This document shows, piece by piece, positions 7,810 to 14,496 of a stretch of 64,000 nucleotides of DNA (position 1 is its first letter; each line of letters starts with the position of its first letter). The notes beneath the pieces are model-generated. The model was not told where the DNA came from and did no database searches. It saw only the letters and a list, made by a program, of their open reading frames with translations. The translations under genes and the position numbers were made by a program. Source of the DNA: Halorussus vallis (GTDB lineage: Archaea > Halobacteriota > Halobacteria > Halobacteriales > Haladaptataceae); assembly GCF_024138165.1 (NCBI RefSeq), contig NZ_CP100000.1, positions 1,736,001-1,800,000 of the forward strand, given 5' to 3'.

Positions 7810-8517
7810 ATGGAAAATGATGCCCGAAACCATAAATTGGTGATGTACGCTTCATCTGGATTAGTCGACCAGTATTTCAGACGGTACTCCGAGGATATAT
7901 CGAAAATCATCGAGCGTGAAAGCGAAACTTCGTGGAAGGAGCTTAGCGGGGGTATCAATGGGGTGCTTGCCTCCCTGAAGGGAGCGATGAGAAAGAAGTC
8001 GGGCAAAGAGTTGGTCAAAGAAATCAATTTAAATGACGACTATCGCCAGGTACGGGCTCTCATGAACGTATTTTCGAATAGTGGTCTTGTTTACCCCGTT
8101 GAGGCTTTGATGCAGGGTAAAGAGTCACCGACTGGTCTGTACCGATTCGACACAAACCTCCAATTGGTACAAACGGAGGACGCAGGGGAGAAGATGATTC
8201 GGGTGAGGGGAATTGAGAAAGAGGTCGACTTCACCGGACTTACCTCGGAAGAGAATTGGTCATCACGTAGTTTTGTCACCACCGCACGAGGTACTATCGA
8301 CCCCTTTCCGTTCGAAGGCGTGTTCATGCCGGTAGAGGCAAGCGAGAAGATGTATCGAGAGACTGAAAATGGGTTTGAACTTGAAACGCTAGAGCTTACT
8401 GTACAGTTTTTGTATATCCTCGCACCAGATACGGAAGACTACCTTAATTGGTCGAACTACCAGAAGCTAGTGCGGGATCACCCCCGCGATGTTGGCGAAT
8501 CTGGAATGGAGAAATAG
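7810..8517 (+). CDS. Hypothetical protein downstream of orc1/cdc6
   Basis: A 235-residue protein with no recognised family, 40 bases after the orc1/cdc6 gene and on the same strand. The N-terminus (HKLVMYASSGLVDQYFRRYS) and a Gly/Lys-rich helix GGINGVLASLKGAMRKKSG precede a mixed alpha/beta region that ends in a beta-rich stretch (ELTVQFLYILAPD). No catalytic motif, signal or membrane segment is visible. Base composition is as AT-rich as the neighbouring accessory genes. A function linked to replication or to element maintenance is possible from context only. Confidence 0.6.
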   Translation: MENDARNHKLVMYASSGLVDQYFRRYSEDISKIIERESETSWKELSGGINGVLASLKGAMRKKSGKELVKEINLNDDYRQVRALMNVFSNSGLVYPVEALMQGKESPTGLYRFDTNLQLVQTEDAGEKMIRVRGIEKEVDFTGLTSEENWSSRSFVTTARGTIDPFPFEGVFMPVEASEKMYRETENGFELETLELTVQFLYILAPDTEDYLNWSNYQKLVRDHPRDVGESGMEK

Positions 8518-8575
8518 GTTCTGAGTCCCTGATGTACACCATGACCAGATGGTCCTTCTATGTCTCTACTCCGTT

Positions 8576-8666
8576 CCGTGAATTTCTGTGAATCTCCTTT
8601 CACGGTTTGATTTCCCTAATTCCAGGCCTCTCATCGCTTTCCGGTTACTTACCGTGAATCTCCGCT
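8576..8666. repeat. CCGTGAA-type direct and inverted repeats
   Basis: CCGTGAAT at 8576-8583, TGTGAATCTCC at 8587-8597, the inverted TTCACGG at 8599-8605 and CCGTGAATCTCC at 8652-8663. The 8576 and 8599 copies form an inverted repeat. They lie in the intergenic region between the gene after orc1/cdc6 and the 29-residue gene at 8731, and may be operators or short iterons. Confidence 0.4.
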
Positions 8667-8717
8667 GTAGACTTTAGCGGTAGTCGTGAGCCACCTCCGA
8701 ATATGCGAAAGCACAGT

Positions 8718-8723
8718 AGGAGG
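8718..8723 (+). promoter_or_regulatory. Strong Shine-Dalgarno site
   Basis: AGGAGG seven bases upstream of the ATG at 8731. Full-strength Shine-Dalgarno sites are unusual in this genome, where most genes appear leaderless; it supports the very short gene that follows. Confidence 0.6.
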
Positions 8724-8730
8724 CGACGAT

Positions 8731-8820
8731 ATGTCGCATAATCGGTCAATTACGATTCAACAACCAGAGTGGGTCGAACCCCTTCTCCAGCAATTCGGCC
8801 TGCGGGGGTTGAAGCGATGA
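8731..8820 (+). CDS. 29-residue microprotein, translationally coupled to zinc-ribbon gene
   Basis: A 29-codon frame (MSHNRSITIQQPEWVEPLLQ, then nine more residues ending in LKR) with a perfect AGGAGG site at the right distance. Its TGA overlaps the ATG of the following zinc-ribbon gene (ATGA). Strong ribosome binding plus four-base overlap makes it likely to be translated, either as a functional peptide or as a leader that delivers ribosomes to the next gene. No family is recognised. Confidence 0.55.
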   Translation: MSHNRSITIQQPEWVEPLLQQFGLRGLKR

Positions 8821-9005
8821 CCGACGCCACGCCCGCGGATTCATACCCGTGGCGGTACCGGTGTCCGAACGGCCATAGTTCGTGGCGACCAGCAGGACCA
8901 GAGAAGTACGAGTGCAAGGCCTGTGGTGTTCGGTTCAGCAAGGAGGAGCGCCTCGATATGCTGGAGGATGATGTCGGTCCCGGAAATTTCGGAGAGGAGC
9001 AGTGA
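8817..9005 (+). CDS. Small zinc-ribbon protein
   Basis: A 62-residue protein with CPNGH (about residues 16-20) and CKACG (about 33-37), a compact Cys/His zinc ribbon, followed by a charged helix (KEERLDMLEDD). Similar small ribbons are common in haloarchaeal plasmids and proviruses. The start at 8817 is fixed by the ATGA overlap with the 29-codon gene; a longer frame to 8769 gives atypical residues. Confidence 0.65.
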   Translation: MTDATPADSYPWRYRCPNGHSSWRPAGPEKYECKACGVRFSKEERLDMLEDDVGPGNFGEEQ

Positions 9006-9037
9006 AGATGGGAAGTAGAGGCGTCGGCTATCCTAAC

Positions 9038-9319
9038 TCACTCACTTTCTTCGTCAAGAGTGAGTTCGCCTTCCAGGTAAGCACGGCCTCGCCATGTGAT
9101 GGAGTAGTAGCCGGGATCCTCACGCTCAACCAATTCAGCATCCCGAAGCTCACGACAGATTTGCCCGATGTAGTTACTATCCTTGTACCCTGCACTTCGG
9201 GCGAGACACTCTGGGGAGAGTCGCAACAGGTCAGAGCGAGAACTCGGGGGTGTTTCCAGCCCGAGCAGTTCGAGGACCGCCCTATGAGCGTCTGTCGGGC
9301 CGTCCTCCTCCAATGCCAT
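9038..9319 (-). CDS. Winged-helix DNA-binding protein (PhiH1-repressor-like)
   Basis: A 93-residue protein. RLSPECLARSAGYKDSNYIGQICRELRDAELVEREDPGYYSITWRG has the helix-turn-helix plus beta-wing pattern of haloarchaeal PhiH1-repressor-like regulators. It is transcribed divergently from the operon that begins at 9551, with both promoters inside the shared 230-base gap, so it is a good candidate regulator of that operon. I use the ATG at 9319; an upstream TTG would add five residues. A TAAATT box about 30 bp upstream supports this start. Confidence 0.7.
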   Translation of the reverse strand: MALEEDGPTDAHRAVLELLGLETPPSSRSDLLRLSPECLARSAGYKDSNYIGQICRELRDAELVEREDPGYYSITWRGRAYLEGELTLDEESE

Positions 9320-9411
9320 GGTCGCTCGTTTCAACTGTCAGGGTTTAATTTGCCCGATTCATCTAGCGGACAATGTAGGTGCAATTCTAACAACGTAGCT
9401 ACGTGGATAGA

Positions 9412-9417
9412 TTTAAG
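9412..9417 (+). promoter_or_regulatory. TATA-like box for the leader transcript at 9440
   Basis: TTTAAG within GATAGATTTAAGTTG. A start about 26 bases downstream would place the 5' end of the RNA near 9440, just before the first inverted-repeat arm. Confidence 0.4.
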
Positions 9418-9443
9418 TTGTGTCGGTTATCACGGGGGAAGTA

Positions 9444-9550
9444 ACGGAAGCAATGCGCGGACCCGTCGCTCCCCGATGGGTCCCTCTCAAAAGCGGACCA
9501 GTGGTGAGGCACTGGGTCCGCGGCTTGCTTCCGTATCAGGCTACGGAAGC
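9444..9550 (+). promoter_or_regulatory. Structured leader with mutually exclusive hairpins
   Basis: Arm A (9444-9464, beginning ACGGAAGCAATG) is complementary to arm B (9514-9534) over 21 bases with two mismatches. The end of arm B (9527-9535, GCTTCCGTA) is also perfectly complementary to 9542-9550 (TACGGAAGC), a 9-bp hairpin with a 6-base loop that ends directly before the ATG at 9551. GGGTCC at 9478-9483 is a third partner for the GGACCC end of arm A. The pairings exclude each other, as in RNA switches or attenuators. A mobile-element scar is an alternative. Confidence 0.5.
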
Positions 9551-10090
9551 ATGATGGAAGATGACTCACGGGGTCTTGAAGGCCCCGACAGACCAGTGGA
9601 AACGACGGACGACTACGCGGACTGCCCCAACTGCGGAGCGCAGATACTGGCGCTCGTAGCGCGCGGACCGTCTCGGCACTTCCTCGAACCCTGTGGATGC
9701 CGAGTGACGGCGATGACCGCACACGACCTCGTTGGCGATACCAAACAGTCGCGGGTGGCGACGGACGGCGGCATTCAGTTCACCGACCTTCACGCCTTCG
9801 AGCGCGATCTCCTCTATGCAGTCCGAACCCTCGAACGCGAGGATGAACCTCCGAAGGGCCTCGCAGTCAAGGAACACCTCGAACCCGACTACCGTGACCG
9901 GATTCACCACTCGCGGCTCTACCAGAATCTGAACGGACTCGTCGACCGTGGCCTGCTCGCGAAGGGCGAGAAGGACGGCCGGACCAGCGAGTACGAGACG
10001 ACCGACGAAGGCCGGCACCTGGTCGACCGCCGCGCGAAGCGCCTCGCCGAACGGGCCGGGTTCGCGGTCGAAGGCGGTGATGACCGATGA
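9551..10090 (+). CDS. Zinc-ribbon plus winged-helix regulator (PhiH1-like)
   Basis: A 179-residue protein. CPNCG near residue 26 and a later Cys pair (EPCGCRV, about residue 52) suggest a zinc-ribbon-like N-terminal part. Residues about 80-165 form a PadR/PhiH1-type winged helix: DLLYAVRTLEREDEPPKGLAVKEHLE, HHSRLYQNLNGLVDRGLLAKGEKDGRTSEYETTDEGRHLV. It begins a run of genes that overlap by one to four bases and end with the integrase, so it may control excision or maintenance of the element. The frame is open much further upstream, but the ATG pair at 9551/9554 gives the first haloarchaeal-looking N-terminus. Confidence 0.75.
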   Translation: MMEDDSRGLEGPDRPVETTDDYADCPNCGAQILALVARGPSRHFLEPCGCRVTAMTAHDLVGDTKQSRVATDGGIQFTDLHAFERDLLYAVRTLEREDEPPKGLAVKEHLEPDYRDRIHHSRLYQNLNGLVDRGLLAKGEKDGRTSEYETTDEGRHLVDRRAKRLAERAGFAVEGGDDR

Positions 10091-10392
10091 CCGGCTCGGT
10101 CCCCGTGGAATCGGTTGAAGCGGACACTGCAACGCCCGCCAGCGTCGACGCGCTCCCGGACGGCGGTGTTGCCGAACCGCCGGAGCTGTACCCGATGTCC
10201 GTCCGGGTCAAAGTCTCTGAGAAGGAAGTCACCTGGCACGCCAGCCACGCCACCTACGAACAACTGCACAACCACCCGAGCGGGAACCTCGTCGACGATA
10301 TCGAAGATGAGGCGATGGACCGCGACGGGTCGCTCTTCGACGTGATGGTGGCGAAGTCCGGCGCCTACTGGCTTCTGGAGGTGGATGACTGA
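10087..10392 (+). CDS. Hypothetical protein of integrase operon
   Basis: A 101-residue acidic protein that starts with an ATGA overlap with the upstream winged-helix gene. After a variable N-terminus, the part SVRVKVSEKEVTWHASHATYEQLHNHPSGNLVDDIEDEAMDRDGSLFDVMVAKSGAYWLLEVDD looks like a compact alpha/beta fold. The family is not recognised. The next start overlaps its stop codon, so it is part of a polycistronic unit. Confidence 0.65.
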   Translation: MTGSVPVESVEADTATPASVDALPDGGVAEPPELYPMSVRVKVSEKEVTWHASHATYEQLHNHPSGNLVDDIEDEAMDRDGSLFDVMVAKSGAYWLLEVDD

Positions 10393-10604
10393 TGGATGAC
10401 GAAGTTGGCGTCCCGACGTACACGGAAATCGTTCGGACCAGTGCGGCTGAACGCTTCGACGCCACTGCGAACCTGCTCTACCACCGCGCTCTGTACGCGC
10501 AAACCGGCTATCGGCAGAACATATATCTCAAACTCGCCCGGACCGCGGGCCGAATCGCCGAGCGACTTGACCCGGAGATGGACCTGCGAGGTGTTCGAGC
10601 GTGA
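10392..10604 (+). CDS. Small helical protein of integrase operon
   Basis: A 70-residue, mostly helical protein (TSAAERFDATANLLYHRALYAQTGYRQNIYLKLARTAGRIAERL). Its ATG shares a base with the stop of the preceding gene, and its stop overlaps the GTG of the J-domain gene. No family is recognised; the helix pair with Tyr and Leu heptads could mediate protein contacts, perhaps with the J-domain protein. Coding status is supported by the unbroken chain of overlaps. Confidence 0.6.
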   Translation: MDDEVGVPTYTEIVRTSAAERFDATANLLYHRALYAQTGYRQNIYLKLARTAGRIAERLDPEMDLRGVRA

Positions 10605-11200
10605 CGCAGGAACTCGACTGGCCGGCCGGCTTCGACCGCACCAACCCGGCCGACCGGACGCGGAACAACCGCTACGAAGCGACGCTCCGGGACTCCATCG
10701 ACGACCTCGAAGCGGAGCTCGGACGCGTCGGCGTCGACGATTGGCGACTCTCGACGGCCGCACGCCACCAGAAGCGGAATCCGAAGTACCCCTACGCCGA
10801 CGCGAATCCGAGTGACCCGAGTGCGGTCGTTCGGTGGTCCATGGACGGCGCGCAGTACGCGGTCGCCTGTGACGCCTACTCCCGACTTCGGGACAACGTC
10901 CGGACGCTCTACCTCTACGTCCGCGAGAAGCGCAAGATGGAGCAGCGCCCAGTGGTCACCGGGGAGAGCGAGTTCGCCAACGCGCGACTCCCGCCAGGCG
11001 ACTCGGAAGCCGACGCGGTGGTGGCCCGCCGACCGCCCCACGAACTTCTCGACGTCGCACCGGACGCCGCAGAGGACGTCGTGAAGGCGGCAGCGCGGCA
11101 GAAGCTGAAGGAACACCACCCAGACCGCGGCGGCGACCGGGAGGCGTTCCAGCGCGTCCAGGAGGCGAGAGAGGCCATGCTCTCCGATGGGGACCGATGA
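10601..11200 (+). CDS. C-terminal J-domain protein next to the integrase
   Basis: A 199-residue protein from a GTG start that overlaps the previous stop. Residues about 143-199 are a DnaJ-type J domain: PPHELLDVAPDAAEDVVKAAARQKLKEHHPDRGGD, with the HPD motif at 173-175 that stimulates DnaK ATPase. The N-terminal 140 residues are charged, helical and unrecognised. J domains normally sit at the N-terminus of DnaJ; C-terminal placement is typical of specialised co-chaperones. Its gene overlaps the integrase start by four bases. A role in recruiting host DnaK to an integration or replication complex is inference. Confidence 0.8.
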   Translation: MTQELDWPAGFDRTNPADRTRNNRYEATLRDSIDDLEAELGRVGVDDWRLSTAARHQKRNPKYPYADANPSDPSAVVRWSMDGAQYAVACDAYSRLRDNVRTLYLYVREKRKMEQRPVVTGESEFANARLPPGDSEADAVVARRPPHELLDVAPDAAEDVVKAAARQKLKEHHPDRGGDREAFQRVQEAREAMLSDGDR

Positions 11201-12234
11201 ACCGGGACGGTAGACCGGACCCCGCGGACATCCCGCCGCGCGAGGCCGTCCAGCGATACCTTCGACGTCGACGGTCCGACGCGACGGAAGCCAGCGTCGA
11301 TTCGTGGGCTTACCGGCTGAAAATCTTCGTCGAGTGGTGCGAGGGCATCGGCATCGAGCGCGTCGGCGATCTCCGGCCGTTCGACCTCGACGAGTACTAC
11401 GACATCCGGAGCGGGACGGTCGAACCGTCGACCCTCGAAGGCGAGATGTGGACGCTCAAGAAGTTCGCCGAGTACGTCGACCAGCTCGGCGCTGCCGACA
11501 ACTTGGCGGACGCCGTCCGCATTCCCGACGTCGACCCGGAAGACCGCTCGGACGAGACGCTCCTGGAGGAGTCGCCGGCGCTCAAGCTAATCGACCACTT
11601 CCGGCAGAGCGACCGCCTTCGGGGAACGCGCCGGCACGCGTTTCTCGAAATCGCCTGGCACACCGGCGCGCGGATGGGCGGCATCCGAGCATTGGACATC
11701 CGGGACGCCCATCTCGATGAGGATTATGTCGAATTCAAGCATCGGCCTGAGACGGACACGCCGCTGAAGAACAAGCAGAGCGGCGAGAGGCCGGTCGCGA
11801 TTCCGAGCGAGGTTTCGGACGTCCTTCGGGAATATCTCCGCGAGCACCGCTACGACGTCCACGACGGACACGGTAGGCAGCCCTTACTCGCCAGCAATCG
11901 GGGTCGCCCCGGAACGAACACGATTCGGGTCTGGTCGTACCTCGCGACCCACCCGTGTCTCTACTGTCCGTGTCCGCACGGCAAGGAGCGAGAGACGTGC
12001 GAGATGACGGAGTTCGCCCATGCCAGTAAGTGCCCGTCGAGTCGGTCTCCCCACCAGATTCGGACGGGCTCGATCACGTGGCAGCTGAACATCGGTATCC
12101 CGCCGGAAATCGTCGCGGAGCGGGTCAACGCCACCATCGAAGTCATCGAACAGCACTACGACAAGGAGTCGCCGCTGGAGCGCATGGAGCGCCGGCGACG
12201 GCAGTACGTTGAGCGAATGGAGAAACACGAATGA
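11197..12234 (+). CDS. Tyrosine site-specific recombinase (integrase)
   Basis: A 345-residue tyrosine recombinase. Residues about 14-100 form the SAM-like N-terminal DNA-binding domain. The catalytic domain shows HTGARMGGIRALD (Arg159), a Lys-containing beta-hairpin (191-193), HQIR (His286, Arg289) and the nucleophile Tyr321 in EQHYDK. The usual second His/Trp before the Tyr is Asn311 (ERVNAT). Between 254 and 279 there is an inserted Cys/His cluster (Cys254, Cys257, Cys259, His261, Cys268, Cys279), probably zinc-binding. The protein would catalyse integration and excision of the accessory element. It is the last gene of the overlapping operon, as integrases often are beside an attachment site. 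Confidence 0.9.
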   Translation: MNRDGRPDPADIPPREAVQRYLRRRRSDATEASVDSWAYRLKIFVEWCEGIGIERVGDLRPFDLDEYYDIRSGTVEPSTLEGEMWTLKKFAEYVDQLGAADNLADAVRIPDVDPEDRSDETLLEESPALKLIDHFRQSDRLRGTRRHAFLEIAWHTGARMGGIRALDIRDAHLDEDYVEFKHRPETDTPLKNKQSGERPVAIPSEVSDVLREYLREHRYDVHDGHGRQPLLASNRGRPGTNTIRVWSYLATHPCLYCPCPHGKERETCEMTEFAHASKCPSSRSPHQIRTGSITWQLNIGIPPEIVAERVNATIEVIEQHYDKESPLERMERRRRQYVERMEKHE

Positions 12235-12464
12235 CGCAAACCCCCAGCAGTGAGTCGTATCGCCCGACAATAGTTTCCGGCAGAGTTTTTCCCGGAATTA
12301 GATGTACCCTGCGCCGGCCCACTTCTCCCGCATTCTACTTCGGCGAGCAGTGCGTATCCCGTGAGTCACTACTGATTCGCCAACGACCTTTCCTGGGAAC
12401 GCGTTCGAGAAACGAGACGCGTTTCGCCAGAATCCACAAGAGGGCCGACGACATACTCGGCCCA

Positions 12465-13559
12465 ATGCGGGTGCGCCAGCACCTCTCCCAGCACGAGGCG
12501 GTCGAGGACCTGCCCTTACTCACCGAGTCGGCGGTCGTGACCGACGTCACGGCGATGGACCGCAACCGGACCGACGAGGTCCTCGCCGAACTCCGGGCGA
12601 CGCTCGACGAGCACGGCACGCCGGAGTGGCACCGCGAGCGCCCGCCGGACGACGAAGCCTGTGATGACTGGCTTGCCGAGCGACTCGCGCCGGTCGATCA
12701 CCAAAAGGGCGCGACGCCGCTGGGCCGGTTCCTCCCCGAGGACCGGCGGACGGACGACGTCGGCGGGAAACTCGCCGCGCTCCAGGGCCGGTTTCTCGAA
12801 CCGTACCCGTCGCTCCTGCGCGTCACCGTCGAGGCCGACGAACCGGTCGAGTTCCAACCCGGCCAGTACCTTTCGGTTCGCTACCGGGGCGTCAGCCGGG
12901 TGTACTCGATAGCGAGTTCGCCGACTCGCGACGAGATCGAGTTCTGCGTCCGGCGCGTTCCCGGCGGGCGGATGACCTCCGAGCTGGCGGTCAACCTCCG
13001 GGCGGGCGAAAGGGTGACCCTCCGGGGACCCTACGGCGACTTCCTGCTCGAAGAGCCCTCGCGCCGGGACCTCGTCTTCCTCGCGACCGGCACGGGCGTC
13101 GCCCCGCTCAAGAGCATGATCGACTACGCCTTCGAAACGGGGTTGGACCGCTACGAGGGCCGACCGCGGGACGTCTGGCTCGTCCTCGGCGGAGCCTGGG
13201 AGGACTCGCTACCCTACCACGAGACGTTCCGGTCGTACGCGAGCGAGCGGGCGAACTTCCACTACGTGCCGACGCTGAGCCGTGAGGTCTACCTGACCGA
13301 CTGGGACGGCGAAACCGACTACGTGCAGTTCTCGCTGATGAAGTACGTCGACGACGACGCGGTCGACCGGCGACGCCTGCCCTGGCGGTTCGAGTCCCAC
13401 CTGCGCGACCCGCCGGCGTACTCGATTCCGGCCCGCCTCGACCCGTCGAACCTCGAGGTCTACGCATGCGGGGTCAACGCGATGGTGTACAGCCTGGTCG
13501 ACGCGGTCGAGCACCTGGGCGTTCCGCCCGAGCACACGCAGTTCGAGGGGTTCGGGTGA
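12465..13559 (+). CDS. Ferredoxin-NADP reductase/flavodehydrogenase-like oxidoreductase
   Basis: A 364-residue protein. The first 100 residues are an unrecognised acidic extension. From about residue 110 follows an FNR-type module: FQPGQYLSVRYRGVSRVYSIASSP carries the R-x-Y-S FAD-binding motif, GPYGDF the phosphate loop, ATGTGVAPLKSMID the NAD(P)-binding Gly-rich motif, and VYACGVNAMVYSLV the C-terminal CG motif. It would transfer electrons between NAD(P)H and an acceptor through FAD; no 2Fe-2S domain is visible. It is the first chromosomal-looking gene after the integrase. The frame is open to 12231, but the sequence before 12465 is not protein-like. Confidence 0.85.
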   Translation: MRVRQHLSQHEAVEDLPLLTESAVVTDVTAMDRNRTDEVLAELRATLDEHGTPEWHRERPPDDEACDDWLAERLAPVDHQKGATPLGRFLPEDRRTDDVGGKLAALQGRFLEPYPSLLRVTVEADEPVEFQPGQYLSVRYRGVSRVYSIASSPTRDEIEFCVRRVPGGRMTSELAVNLRAGERVTLRGPYGDFLLEEPSRRDLVFLATGTGVAPLKSMIDYAFETGLDRYEGRPRDVWLVLGGAWEDSLPYHETFRSYASERANFHYVPTLSREVYLTDWDGETDYVQFSLMKYVDDDAVDRRRLPWRFESHLRDPPAYSIPARLDPSNLEVYACGVNAMVYSLVDAVEHLGVPPEHTQFEGFG

Positions 13560-13618
13560 GCGAAACGAGAGCGGGCCGAAAGGCGTATGCGGCGAACCGC
13601 CGGAACAGAGGGAACCGC

Positions 13619-14431
13619 ATGGACCGCCGTACGTACCTGCAACGTCTCGGGGCGAGCGTCGCCGTCGGCGGTACCGGGGTCGGAACGTCTTCCGGGGCCG
13701 GGTCCGACACCGTCGCCGAGGGCGGACCGGCGAATCGCGCCGACTGGACGCTCGCGTTCGAAGACCGATTCGACGACGGGTCGCTCGACACCGACGAGTG
13801 GTCCATCGGCTTCGGGTGGGGTCGAGAAACCGCGTCGTCGTACGAGCGAATCGTCGACCGGAACGTGCGGGTCGAAGACGGGCGCCTGAAACTGACCGCG
13901 ACCCACGACGGCGGGCCGGAGTCGGTGTACGCCGGCGGCGTCAACACCCGGAACAAACGTTACTTCGGCCCCGGTTCCTACTGGGAGGCCAAACTCCGGG
14001 CTCCGGACCGACGCGGCTGGCTGCCCGCGTTCTGGAGCGAGCCGAACAGCGGCGTGTGGCCCCCGGAGATCGACTTCTTCGAACTGCTCGGGAACGACCC
14101 CGGCATCTCGCACCACAACGTCCACTACGACGCCAGCGGCGAGCAGGGCGGAGCCCACGCCGAACTCGAACTGTCGTACCCCGGCGTCGTCTCGACCACC
14201 GACCCCCACGTCTACGGGTGCGTGTGGCGCGACGACCGGGTCGAGATGTACGTCGACGGCCGGCGGGTCGGCGTCCACGACGACCCGACGGCGATGGCGT
14301 CGCTCCGAACCGGCGCGCCGTTCTACATGATGCTCAACATCCACGTCGGGAAGACGGGCGAACCGGACTTCGGCGAACCGTGGGGCGAGGAGATGGCCGT
14401 GGACTGGGTGCGCGTCTGGGAACGGAAGTAG
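13619..14431 (+). CDS. Secreted GH16 family glycosidase (beta-glucanase-like)
   Basis: A 270-residue protein. DRRTYLQRLG at the N-terminus is a twin-arginine signal followed by a Gly/Ala-rich segment, so export by Tat is expected. The mature part is a GH16 jelly roll: the motif PPEIDFFELLG contains the catalytic E-I-D-x-x-E signature (nucleophile and acid/base Glu). WEAKLRAP, WPAFW-like and HVYGCVWRDDRVEMYVDG are typical flanking strands. The enzyme probably hydrolyses or rearranges beta-1,3/1,4-glucans or related polysaccharides outside the cell. Start at 13619 because the Tat motif begins there. Confidence 0.88.
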   Translation: MDRRTYLQRLGASVAVGGTGVGTSSGAGSDTVAEGGPANRADWTLAFEDRFDDGSLDTDEWSIGFGWGRETASSYERIVDRNVRVEDGRLKLTATHDGGPESVYAGGVNTRNKRYFGPGSYWEAKLRAPDRRGWLPAFWSEPNSGVWPPEIDFFELLGNDPGISHHNVHYDASGEQGGAHAELELSYPGVVSTTDPHVYGCVWRDDRVEMYVDGRRVGVHDDPTAMASLRTGAPFYMMLNIHVGKTGEPDFGEPWGEEMAVDWVRVWERK

Positions 14432-14496
14432 CGGGCGGCGACCCCGACGGCGGAACCGGCCGTGCGAGTTTCAAGCGGGACTCCCGAACGCACCGC

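Noticed and set aside
9002-9550. Open frame on the plus strand continuous with the winged-helix gene starting at 9551
   Set aside because: It overlaps a convincing winged-helix gene on the other strand and the hairpin leader; its residues are Cys/Arg/Ser-rich and not haloarchaeal in character.
12235-12464. Possible tRNA or attachment site directly after the integrase
   Set aside because: I searched by eye for a T-loop (GGTTCRA) and acceptor stem and for a repeat of sequence near position 1; neither was found.
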